DNA from: Caulobacter sp.
Lineage (GTDB): Bacteria > Pseudomonadota > Alphaproteobacteria > Caulobacterales > Caulobacteraceae
NCBI GenBank assembly: GCA_014378155.1
Contig: JACMOF010000501.1
Span: 1-7,254, forward strand
Length of the DNA stretch: 7,254 nt
Reading direction: 5' to 3'
In this document: positions 1 through 6,179 of the stretch, piece by piece
Layout: each line of letters starts with the position of its first letter
Position numbering within the stretch: position 1 is the first letter of the stretch
Made by a program: the position numbers and the translations under genes
Notes under the pieces: generated by a model
Told to the model about the DNA's origin: nothing
What the model saw: the letters and a program-made list of their open reading frames with translations, nothing else
The model's database searches: none

Positions 1-90
1 CCTGACTGCGTCAGGCCGTGAGCTCTAATCTTCTCTTTTGACGCATTTTTCTTCACGCGAACCAGGACCACTTCGCTCGAAAGATGCTCT
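1..90 (-). repeat. Dispersed MITE-like repeat, copy 1 (cut by window edge)
   Basis: The reverse complement of this stretch matches positions 1076-1165 without gaps, with 83 of 90 positions identical by my count. It is an inverted copy of the 108-bp element annotated at 1074-1181. It ends on the left with the small hairpin CCTGAC-tgc-GTCAGG (1-15); the outer terminal repeat would lie beyond the window. The inner boundary near 85-90 has the GAGCAT core, but not the CTAG that borders the other copy. A five-base stem GCGAA/TTCGC and the GCATTTTTC/GAAAAATGC type pairing are partly kept. The element encodes no protein. Dispersed repeats with a core like GGTTCGCGTGAAGAAAA are common between genes in alphaproteobacteria (general knowledge); I cannot assign a family name. 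Confidence 0.85.
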
Positions 91-213
91 CGCCAGCCAA
101 CGAAGGCCGTGACCCAGATTCATCCAGAGCGTCTCGTGGGTTTCACCGGGGCCCCGGCCTTCGTCGGGGAGACGGAATATTTGGATGCCGATTCAATCTG
201 AACCAAAGGCGCT
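91..213. other. Non-coding spacer with a nested inverted repeat
   Basis: No convincing gene is present between the repeat and the stop codon of the minus-strand gene. The stretch contains a perfect 10-bp inverted repeat, ACGAAGGCCG (100-109) and CGGCCTTCGT (155-164). Inside it is a second pair, ACCCA (113-117) and TGGGT (137-141). A perfect 12-base palindrome CCGGGGCCCCGG (146-157) overlaps the right arm. These could form a bulged stem of about 65 nt downstream of the three-gene minus-strand cluster, so it may act in 3'-end formation or transcript stability. No U-tract follows on either strand, so it is not called as an intrinsic terminator. Confidence 0.45.
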
Positions 214-945
214 TTAGCGCTGCTCGGCGTCCCGCGCGGCCTTCTTCCGCAGCGCCTCGGCCTTGTCGGCGTCCTGCAGATGCTTAAGCCGCTGCTGGGT
301 GGCCGACATCGGGCGGCCCAGGCCGTCCTGCTCGGCCCCGCCGACCCAGGGGATGTCCTTCATCGTGCCGGGACCCTCGCGGCTCCGGTGATCGACCCCT
401 ACCCCCATCGGCGCGTCGCGCGCCACTTTCTCGGCCTTCTGACGCAAGGCCTGGGCTTCGAAGCCGCGCCGCTTTCCGGCGTCCATCGGCGCTTCATAGA
501 CGGGGGCGTTGCGGGCCGCCGCACCCAGGCGCTCGTCGCAGTGCTCGAGTTCACGCCGGTTGAGACCGACGGCCCGCTCATTGGCGCAACCGACGCTGCC
601 GCCGCGCAAGGCCGTGCGCAGATCGCCGCGCGGACCTTCGGGCAAGGGGGCGGGGTGGAGATTCTGCATCGTCGGCTTGGCCGGCCCGGCGCGGATCGGC
701 GCAACCAGCGGCGACATGGCCGTGGGCGTGGTCCGTCGAGCGGGCCGAGGTTGGAGCGGCGAGGCGCGCGGCGCGATCTGGTCGGGCGACGGATGGGGTG
801 GCCAGAGCGTCCGCTCCAGCGTGATCGACAGCGCGTCGTCGTCGTTCGAGCGGTCGGCAAAGGGTATCTCCACAGGCCAGGCCAGGGCCGCCAGCATGGC
901 CCCGTGCAACAGCAGCGAGCCGCCGAGGATCGCGCCGTTCTTCAA
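214..945 (-). CDS. Membrane-anchored proline-rich protein, paralogue 3 of a tandem family
   Basis: I do not recognise this 243-residue protein by name. From the N-terminus it has a membrane segment (about 5-24) containing Ser10 and His14, the motif DRSNDDDA (31-38), a proline-rich linker (about 49-105), and a conserved domain (about 108-170) with Cys120 and Cys136 within GC-ANE and EHCDERLG. It ends in a charged, probably helical tail rich in Lys, Ala and Arg (about 214-243). The fold is probably periplasmic with one disulfide (inference). The start is a TTG at 945, chosen because MKNGAIL aligns exactly with MRRGAVL of the neighbouring paralogue. The frame stays open to 1128, but that extension runs into a repeat element. 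Unlike its two paralogues it lacks the C-terminal GPRVGCS-KFGPN / GPCF module and its two cysteines, so its C-terminus has been replaced or lost. It is the last gene of the presumed minus-strand operon and lies between inverted repeat copies. Confidence 0.75.
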   Translation of the reverse strand: MKNGAILGGSLLLHGAMLAALAWPVEIPFADRSNDDDALSITLERTLWPPHPSPDQIAPRASPLQPRPARRTTPTAMSPLVAPIRAGPAKPTMQNLHPAPLPEGPRGDLRTALRGGSVGCANERAVGLNRRELEHCDERLGAAARNAPVYEAPMDAGKRRGFEAQALRQKAEKVARDAPMGVGVDHRSREGPGTMKDIPWVGGAEQDGLGRPMSATQQRLKHLQDADKAEALRKKAARDAEQR

Positions 946-1073
946 CCGTTTTCGACGTGCAGCCAGCGAGACCAAGAGCAAACTCGACAAGGAAGAACCG
1001 GCGGCCAGACTTTCCACTGGGCGTGGCGAAACCGTGGCCGCTGAACGCGAGATGGGAGGCCTGTGGGTGCGCG
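946..1073 (-). repeat. 5' flank of paralogue 3, duplicated from the 5' flank of paralogue 2
   Basis: This stretch is similar at DNA level to the region upstream of the paralogue at 1178-1888. TGGCGAAACCGTGGC occurs at 1024-1038 and again at 1981-1995. CAAGAGCAAACTCGAC at 973-988 corresponds to CAAGAGCAACTCGAC at 1934-1948. The duplication therefore took in upstream DNA as well as the coding region. The one-base difference in the second block changes the reading frame between the copies. This argues that the flank is not coding in at least one of them and favours the internal starts chosen here. Confidence 0.6.
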
Positions 1074-1181
1074 CTAGAGCATTTTTCGCGTGAAGTGGTT
1101 CCGGTTCGCGTGAAGAAAAATGCGTCAAAACAGAAGATCAGAGCTCACGGCCTGACGCAGTCAGGTCGGGAAATGCTCTAG
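1074..1181. repeat. MITE-like element, complete 108-bp copy with CTAG ends
   Basis: The element has perfect 11-bp terminal inverted repeats, CTAGAGCATTT (1074-1084) and AAATGCTCTAG (1171-1181), with CTAG as the outermost four bases on both sides. Inside are a 9-bp pair GCATTTTTC (1079-1087) / GAAAAATGC (1115-1123), an 11-bp direct repeat TTCGCGTGAAG at 1085-1095 and 1105-1115 (20-bp period), and the hairpin CCTGAC-gca-GTCAGG (1151-1165). It has no coding capacity. The CTAG at both ends looks like a target-site duplication; IS5-type elements are known to duplicate CTAG-like targets, so cross-mobilisation is possible (inference). Its right end coincides with the TAG stop of the paralogue ending at 1178. 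It separates that gene from the next paralogue. Confidence 0.8.
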
Positions 1182-1888
1182 TATGGCTTGCGGATGTCGC
1201 CCTCCGGGGTCAGCGATCCGGTAGGCGCCTGGATGAAGCAAGGCCCGGCCCGCAGAGCGTTTGGCGGTCCCTTGGGCGCCTTGTCGGCGTTCGGACCGAA
1301 TTTCACCGAGCACCCGACACGGGGGCCATGTCCGGAGTGCACGCTGCGTTCCTCGCCGAACATTCCGCCCGACCCGCGCGCGGTTAGCGGGACCATCTGG
1401 CCCGGGTCGCGGTAGGCCTCGGCGACGGCGTCGTAATAGGCCCGCTTGGCCGGATCGATCGGCGCGGGCAGGGGCTGGGCGTTTCGCGCCTGCGCGCCCA
1501 GTCGCTCGGCGCAACGCTCGCGTTCCTCGCGATTGAGGTCCAGGCCATGGCTGTTGGAACAGCCGAGGCCGCTGCCCCGCAACAACGCCCGCAGGTCGGT
1601 CCCGCCCTTGCCGGGGCTGGCCACGGGCCCCGGCGGCGCGGTAGCGACGGGGGCCAGGCCCAACGGATCGGCCTCGACAGGCGCGACAAGTGCGGGACGT
1701 GGTCGAGGGGCGGGCTGACCGGCTCCGGTGGTCGCGACTCCCAGGCGCCGGGGCCGTTGCAGCACCAGGTCGATGGCGTCCTCGTCGTTGGAGCGGTCCG
1801 GAAAGCTCTCGATCACCGGCCAGGCCAGGGCTGTCAAAACCGCGGCGTGCGCCAGTAGCGACACAGCCAGGACGGCGCCGCGACGCAT
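1178..1888 (-). CDS. Membrane-anchored proline-rich cysteine-pair protein, paralogue 2
   Basis: This is an unnamed 236-residue protein of the tandem family. It has a membrane segment (5-24) with Ser10 and His14, the motif DRSNDEDAIDLVLQ (31-44), a Pro/Ala-rich linker (about 50-95), and a conserved domain DLRALLRG through AKRAYYDAVAEAY (98-159) with Cys110 and Cys126. A C-terminal module has GPRVGCSVKFGPN (Cys193), GPCF (Cys217) and the ending RKPY. Two periplasmic disulfides are likely (inference). The ATG at 1888 is preferred because it aligns with the start inferred for paralogue 3. An ATG at 1981 (267 residues, 35 nt after the upstream gene) is a serious alternative, and neither has a clear Shine-Dalgarno sequence. 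The frame is open back to 2128, but that would overlap the upstream gene. The stop TAG is the CTAG end of the inserted repeat. The Ser/His pair resembles the TonB anchor, but no TonB C-terminal domain is visible. Confidence 0.8.
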   Translation of the reverse strand: MRRGAVLAVSLLAHAAVLTALAWPVIESFPDRSNDEDAIDLVLQRPRRLGVATTGAGQPAPRPRPALVAPVEADPLGLAPVATAPPGPVASPGKGGTDLRALLRGSGLGCSNSHGLDLNREERERCAERLGAQARNAQPLPAPIDPAKRAYYDAVAEAYRDPGQMVPLTARGSGGMFGEERSVHSGHGPRVGCSVKFGPNADKAPKGPPNALRAGPCFIQAPTGSLTPEGDIRKPY

Positions 1889-2016
1889 GGGCTTTGCGCG
1901 CGCCGCGGCCGTGGCCAGGGACCGGGATTGGGACAAGAGCAACTCGACTGTGACGAACGGCCAAGCCTTGCGACCGCGCATGGCGAAACCGTGGCGGCCA
2001 AAGGCCGAACGGGTGA

Positions 2017-2718
2017 CTAGTAAGATTTGCGCAACGTGGTCTCGGGCGTTGGCGGGCCTGTCGCCGGCCGGACAAAGCAGGGTCCCGAGGACGGCGGCTC
2101 GGCGTTGGGACCAAACTTCATGGAACAACCCACGCGCGGGCCGCGGCCAGCGCGAAGCCGATCGTCGGCGCCAAACAGGCCGCTGGCGCCGCGAGCCGCG
2201 AGGGGGACGATGGCGCGCCGTGGCGCCTGGGCGCGGGCGACGGCGTCGTAGTCGGCGCGCTTTTCCGGCGTGATCGACGTGAGGCGCAACGGGGTCTTGC
2301 GGGCAAGGGCGCCCAGCCGCTCCCGGCAGAGGTCGCGCTCGGCCGCCGACAGTAGGGCCTCGCGCGTGTCCAGGCAGGCCGGGTTGCTGGCGCGCAGAAC
2401 CGCGCCAAGGTCGCCAATTGAGCGGGGCGGGCCGGTTTCGGCGATCGTGGCGGCCGGCGGGGCCGGCGGTTCGGTCGGCGCGGGCCTTGGTCTTACAACA
2501 GGCCTAGGGACGGGAGCGCTGCCGTCTTCGGGCTCGAGCCATGGCGCATCGCGCGCCACCCGCCTGATCTCGACGGCGCTCCGATCGCTTGAACGCTCGC
2601 CAAAGCGCGTCACGGTGGGCCGCGCCAGGATCAGCAGGACCAGCCCGCTCAGCCCGAGCAGGCCGGCCAGGACCATGCCGCGTCGCGGCCAATCGCGTTG
2701 GGATTCCGGTGAGCTCAA
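2017..2718 (-). CDS. Membrane-anchored proline-rich cysteine-pair protein, paralogue 1
   Basis: This is the first gene of the minus-strand cluster, 233 residues, of unnamed family. It has a short cytoplasmic N-terminus, a membrane segment (about 15-33), ERSSDRSAVEI (41-51) matching the post-membrane motif of its paralogues, and a Pro-rich linker (about 65-99). The conserved domain (102-163) carries Cys115 and Cys131, and ERLGALARKTP matches the other two. The C-terminal module has GPRVGCSMKFGPN (Cys198), GPCF (Cys214) and the ending RKSY. The membrane segment lacks the Ser/His pair seen in the other two paralogues. The start is a TTG preceded by GAGG on the minus strand, six bases away; an ATG 14 codons further in is possible. 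It is divergent from the str operon, and its stop is 128 nt upstream of the preferred start of the next gene (35 nt if that gene starts at 1981). Confidence 0.8.
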   Translation of the reverse strand: MSSPESQRDWPRRGMVLAGLLGLSGLVLLILARPTVTRFGERSSDRSAVEIRRVARDAPWLEPEDGSAPVPRPVVRPRPAPTEPPAPPAATIAETGPPRSIGDLGAVLRASNPACLDTREALLSAAERDLCRERLGALARKTPLRLTSITPEKRADYDAVARAQAPRRAIVPLAARGASGLFGADDRLRAGRGPRVGCSMKFGPNAEPPSSGPCFVRPATGPPTPETTLRKSY

Positions 2719-2724
2719 GAGAGG

Positions 2725-2728
2725 CCTC
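2725..2728 (-). promoter_or_regulatory. Shine-Dalgarno GAGG for the TTG start at 2718
   Basis: On the minus strand GAGG lies six bases before the TTG at 2718. This supports that non-ATG start over the internal ATG fourteen codons downstream. The site is short, so the support is moderate. Confidence 0.45.
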
Positions 2729-2815
2729 GTGGCAGAACGAACGGGCCGACAATTGCCGCAAGAGGTGACGCAAGCGTGACTGTTAGGGGGTCTTTAACCA
2801 ACGCAAACGGGCCGA

Positions 2816-2844
2816 TTGACGTACGAGGCGTTCGCGAGTAGTTT
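2816..2844 (+). promoter_or_regulatory. Candidate str operon promoter
   Basis: TTGACG at 2816-2821 is a perfect match to the -35 element of housekeeping promoters, including the TTGAC type described for Caulobacter. After a 17-bp spacer, TAGTTT (2839-2844) is a weak -10 candidate. Transcription would start near 2850, giving a leader of about 200 nt before rpsL. It is the best plus-strand match I found in the gap between the divergent genes. No comparably clear promoter was found on the minus strand for the three-gene cluster. The weak -10 keeps confidence moderate. Confidence 0.45.
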
Positions 2845-2849
2845 CCGCG

Positions 2850-3051
2850 CTCTTTTCGAGGCGGACCCTGTCCGTCCTGATGAGCGCCCGTCCCTTACCC
2901 CGACGGATAGCCCGCCGGAACGCCACCCGCGTCCCGGCGAGTTTCGTGTTTATCAGGTCCCCCTTGGGGGCCGAGAAAGCCGGACGAAAAACAACAAGGA
3001 CCCGAAGCGCTTCGGCCGACAGGCACACGCTTCCATCAGAGCAGAGACTGA
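2850..3051 (+). promoter_or_regulatory. rpsL leader region with palindromes
   Basis: This stretch of about 200 nt separates the candidate promoter from the rpsL start and has no convincing gene of its own. It contains a run of C5-TT-G5 (2959-2970), an A-rich tract (about 2986-2998), and a perfect 14-base palindrome CCGAAGCGCTTCGG (3002-3015) that can fold as a five-base stem with a GCGC loop. The palindrome lies 36 nt before the rpsL ATG. Upstream of the ATG there is only a weak purine-rich stretch GAGCAGAGA, so translation may depend on leader structure (inference). No known leader family is recognised here. Confidence 0.4.
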
Positions 3052-3421
3052 ATGCCTACCGTCAACCAGCTCATCCGCAAGCCGCGCCAGCCCAAGCCGG
3101 TCCGGAACAAGGTGCCCGCCCTGAAGGGCTGCCCCCAACGTCGCGGTGTTTGCACCCGCGTCTACACGACCACCCCGAAGAAGCCGAACTCGGCGCTTCG
3201 TAAGGTCGCCAAGGTCCGTTTGACCACCGGCATCGAAGCCGTGTGCTACATCCCGGGCGAAGGCCACAACCTGCAGGAGCACTCTGTGGTGCTCATCCGC
3301 GGCGGCCGCGTCAAGGATTTGCCCGGCGTCCGCTACCACATCCTGCGCGGCGTCCTCGACACCCAAGGTGTCAAGGATCGTAAGCAGCGTCGTTCGCTCT
3401 ACGGCGCCAAGCGTCCGAAGT

Positions 3422-3423
<2 letters not shown>
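3052..3423 (+). CDS. rpsL: 30S ribosomal protein S12
   Basis: This is the S12 protein of the small ribosomal subunit, which lines the decoding centre and monitors codon-anticodon pairing. The 123-residue product is full length for the family (124 in E. coli) and begins [12 protein letters not shown]. The signature [19 protein letters not shown] lies at 39-57 and [13 protein letters not shown] at 84-96. Lys43, Lys88 and Pro91, the usual sites of streptomycin-resistance substitutions, are wild type. Asp89, the residue methylthiolated by RimO in bacteria that have it, is conserved. It is the first gene of the str operon, and rpsG follows after only 12 nt. The start at 3052 matches the family N-terminus exactly. 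Confidence 0.98.
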
Positions 3424-3909
<486 letters not shown>

Positions 3910-3932
3910 CCTTTCTCACCAGCACTCTTTCA

Positions 3933-3965
3933 GGCGCGGGCGGTTTGCGATAAACCGCCCGCGCC
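3933..3965 (+). promoter_or_regulatory. Perfect 14-bp hairpin between rpsG and fusA
   Basis: GGCGCGGGCGGTTT (3933-3946) pairs without mismatch with AAACCGCCCGCGCC (3952-3965) around the loop GCGAT. This is the strongest hairpin I see in the window. It lies 23 nt after the rpsG stop and 58 nt before the fusA ATG. The downstream sequence GCACGTTTAAATG has only a short, displaced T-run, so it is a poor intrinsic terminator. It could act as a partial terminator, a processing or stability element, or a protein-binding site that sets the S7 to EF-G ratio (inference). Confidence 0.7.
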
Positions 3966-4023
3966 GCACGTTTAAATGTCCCCGCTCCAGGTTGGCGCGA
4001 GGCAGTCACACAGAGCTAGATCC

Positions 4024-6102
4024 ATGGCCCGCCAGCATAAAATCGAAGACTACCGTAACTTCGGCATCATGGCGCACATCGACGCCGGGAAGACGACGAC
4101 GACGGAGCGGATCCTGTATTACACAGGTAAGTCGCACAAGATTGGCGAAGTCCACGACGGCGCCGCGACCATGGACTGGATGGACCAGGAACAAGAGCGC
4201 GGCATCACCATCACGTCGGCCGCGACGACCGCTTTCTGGAAAGAAAAGCGCCTCAACATCATCGACACCCCAGGCCACGTCGACTTCACGATTGAAGTCG
4301 AGCGTTCCTTGCGCGTCCTCGACGGCGCCGTCGCCGTGCTGGACGGCAACGCGGGTGTCGAGCCGCAGACCGAAACCGTCTGGCGCCAGGCCGGCAAGTA
4401 CAACGTGCCGCGTATCGTGTTCGTCAACAAGATGGACAAGATCGGCGCCGACTTCGACAAGTCGGTCGAGTCGATCCGCGATCGCCTGGGCGCCAAGGCC
4501 GTGCCGATCCAGTTCCCGATCGGTTCGGAAAACACCCTCAGTGGCCTGGTCGACCTGGTCCGCATGAAGGCCGTCATCTGGGATAACGACGCCCTGGGCG
4601 CCAACTTCCGCGACGAGGAAATCCCCGCCGACCTGCTGGCCAAGGCCATCGAAGCCCACGCCTATCTGGTGGAAGCCGCCGTCGAAATGGACGACGAGGC
4701 GATGGAAGCCTATCTGGGCGGCGAAGAGCCCTCGGAAGCCGTGCTGAAGAAGTGCATCCGCAAGGCCGTGCTGGAGGGCGCCTTCTATCCGATCCTCTGC
4801 GGCTCGGCCTTCAAGAACAAGGGCGTGCAGACGCTGCTGGACGCCGTCGTCGATTACCTGCCGTCGCCGCTGGACATCCCGCCGACCAAGGGCATCGACT
4901 TCAAGACCGAAGAAGAGATCGTTCGCAAGGCCTCGGACGAAGAGCCGCTGTCGGTTCTGGCGTTCAAGATCATGGACGACCCCTTCGTCGGTTCGCTGAC
5001 CTTCTGCCGGATCTATTCGGGTAAGCTGGAAACCGGCATGGGCCTGCTGAACTCGACGCGCGACAAGCGCGAGCGGGTCGGCCGGATGCTGCTGATGCAC
5101 AGCAACAACCGCGAAGACATCAAGGAAGCCTTCGCCGGCGACATCGTCGCCCTGGCCGGCCTCAAGGACACCCGCACCGGAGACACCCTGTGCGATCCCC
5201 TGAAGTCGCCGGTCATCCTCGAGCGCATGATCTTCCCGGCTCCGGTCATCGAGATCGCGGTCGAGCCCAAGTCGAAGGCCGACCAGGAAAAGCTGGGCGT
5301 CGCCCTGGCCAAGCTGGCCGCCGAGGACCCGTCCTTCACCGTCTCGACCGACTTCGAAAGCGGCCAGACGATCCTGAAGGGCATGGGCGAACTGCACCTG
5401 GACATCAAGATCGACATCCTGAAGCGGACCTACAAGGTCGAAGCCAATATCGGCGCGCCGCAGGTGGCCTATCGCGAAAGCCTGGGCCGCAAGGTCGACA
5501 TCGACTACACCCACAAGAAGCAGACCGGCGGTACGGGCCAGTTCGCCCGCGTCATGATCACGTTCGAACCCGGCGAGCCGGGCTCGGGCTTCGTGTTCGA
5601 GAATGACATCGTCGGCGGCGCGGTTCCGAAGGAATATATCCCCGGCGTCGAAAAGGGCCTGCTGTCGGTCAAGGACAACGGCCTGCTGGCCGGCTTCCCG
5701 CTGATCGACTTCAAGGCGACCCTGACGGACGGCAAGTACCACGACGTCGACTCCAGCGTGCTGGCGTTCGAAATCGCGTCGCGCGCCGCCTTCAAGGAAC
5801 TGCGCGAGAAGGGCGCTCCCAAGCTGCTCGAGCCGATCATGGCCGTCGAGGTCGTGACCCCGGAAGAGTATCTGGGTTCGGTCATCGGCGACCTGAACGG
5901 TCGTCGCGGGATGATCCAGGGCCAGGACATGCGCGGCAACGCCACGGTGGTGAACGCCTTCGTGCCGCTGGCCAACATGTTCGGCTACGTGAACACCCTG
6001 CGCGGCATGAGCCAAGGTCGCGCCCAGTTCACCATGCAATACGATCACTACGAGCCGGTGCCGCAGCATGTCGCCGACGAAGTGATCAAGAAGTACGCCT
6101 AA
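4024..6102 (+). CDS. fusA: Elongation factor G
   Basis: EF-G is the GTPase that drives translocation of tRNA and mRNA on the ribosome and, with RRF, ribosome recycling. The 692-residue product is the usual length. The G domain shows AHIDAGKTT (17-25, P-loop), RGITIT (59-64, switch I), DTPGHVDF (81-88, with catalytic His85), NKMD (135-138) and SAF (261-263). Domain II, with a [16 protein letters not shown] segment, follows. Domain IV carries the [15 protein letters not shown] loop near residues 496-510. The frame is open to an ATG at 3976, but the start at 4024 ([20 protein letters not shown]) matches the family N-terminus; the 16-residue extension is unlike EF-G and overlaps spacer DNA. No strong Shine-Dalgarno sequence precedes the ATG. 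The gene follows rpsG after 114 nt containing a strong hairpin. The protein is a conventional EF-G with no missing motif. Confidence 0.97.
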   Translation: MARQHKIEDYRNFGIMAHIDAGKTTTTERILYYTGKSHKIGEVHDGAATMDWMDQEQERGITITSAATTAFWKEKRLNIIDTPGHVDFTIEVERSLRVLDGAVAVLDGNAGVEPQTETVWRQAGKYNVPRIVFVNKMDKIGADFDKSVESIRDRLGAKAVPIQFPIGSENTLSGLVDLVRMKAVIWDNDALGANFRDEEIPADLLAKAIEAHAYLVEAAVEMDDEAMEAYLGGEEPSEAVLKKCIRKAVLEGAFYPILCGSAFKNKGVQTLLDAVVDYLPSPLDIPPTKGIDFKTEEEIVRKASDEEPLSVLAFKIMDDPFVGSLTFCRIYSGKLETGMGLLNSTRDKRERVGRMLLMHSNNREDIKEAFAGDIVALAGLKDTRTGDTLCDPLKSPVILERMIFPAPVIEIAVEPKSKADQEKLGVALAKLAAEDPSFTVSTDFESGQTILKGMGELHLDIKIDILKRTYKVEANIGAPQVAYRESLGRKVDIDYTHKKQTGGTGQFARVMITFEPGEPGSGFVFENDIVGGAVPKEYIPGVEKGLLSVKDNGLLAGFPLIDFKATLTDGKYHDVDSSVLAFEIASRAAFKELREKGAPKLLEPIMAVEVVTPEEYLGSVIGDLNGRRGMIQGQDMRGNATVVNAFVPLANMFGYVNTLRGMSQGRAQFTMQYDHYEPVPQHVADEVIKKYA

Positions 6103-6106
6103 AAGA

Positions 6107-6166
6107 ACCCCAGCAATTCCCATTCAATTTGAGGCCCCCCCACTTTTCTGAGGGGAATGGGGTCCT
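6107..6166 (+). promoter_or_regulatory. fusA-tuf spacer with two competing foldings
   Basis: Two mutually exclusive pairings are visible. In the first, ACCCC (6107-6111) and ATTCCC (6116-6121) pair with the adjacent GGGAAT (6153-6158) and GGGGT (6159-6163), leaving a four-base bulge on the left. In the second, AGG-CCCC (6132-6138, in a run of seven C) pairs with GGGG-t-CCT (6159-6166). The second abuts the tuf ribosome binding site and could limit access to it. Whether either forms in the cell cannot be judged from sequence alone. Confidence 0.35.
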
Positions 6167-6170
6167 AAGG
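6167..6170 (+). promoter_or_regulatory. Shine-Dalgarno AAGG for tuf
   Basis: AAGG lies nine bases before the tuf ATG at 6180 and fixes that start. It directly follows the G-rich arm of the spacer folding. Confidence 0.65.
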
Positions 6171-6179
6171 TAGAGAAAA

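Noticed and set aside
280..1044. Plus-strand open frame of 254 codons opposite the last paralogue
   Set aside because: No homology or domain is visible, while the minus strand has conserved paralogous sequence over the same stretch.
946..1128. N-terminal extension of the 214-945 gene to a TTG at 1128
   Set aside because: The first codons lie inside the MITE-like element, and the rest corresponds to the paralogue's flank in a different frame.
1..1181. Composite transposon around the last paralogue
   Set aside because: No transposase is visible, and copy 1 lacks the CTAG border on its inner side, so only the inverted repeat arrangement is reported.
1161..2114. Open minus-strand frame of 317 codons overlapping the two upstream paralogues
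   Set aside because: It is an Arg/Pro/Gly-rich frame shadow; the alternative frames contain paralogous domains with conserved cysteines.
2880..3203. Possible plus-strand gene of 107 codons in the rpsL leader, overlapping rpsL
   Set aside because: It uses codons rare in such genomes (TTA, ATA, AGG, AGA), has low-complexity basic composition and runs out of frame into rpsL. It is best read as leader DNA.
3933..3975. Intrinsic terminator ending the ribosomal protein transcript
   Set aside because: The stem is strong but is followed by GCACGTTTAAATG, not by an immediate U-tract, and fusA shows no clear promoter of its own. It is kept as a hairpin of unknown role.
3976..4023. Upstream ATG adding 16 residues to EF-G
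   Set aside because: The extension does not resemble any EF-G N-terminus, whereas the start at 4024 gives the standard sequence and length.
4006..6123. Open frame of about 705 codons antisense to fusA
   Set aside because: It mirrors EF-G codon by codon. Long antisense frames arise from G/C-biased third positions in high-GC genomes, and the translation is rich in His, Asp, Gln and Val with no recognisable domain.
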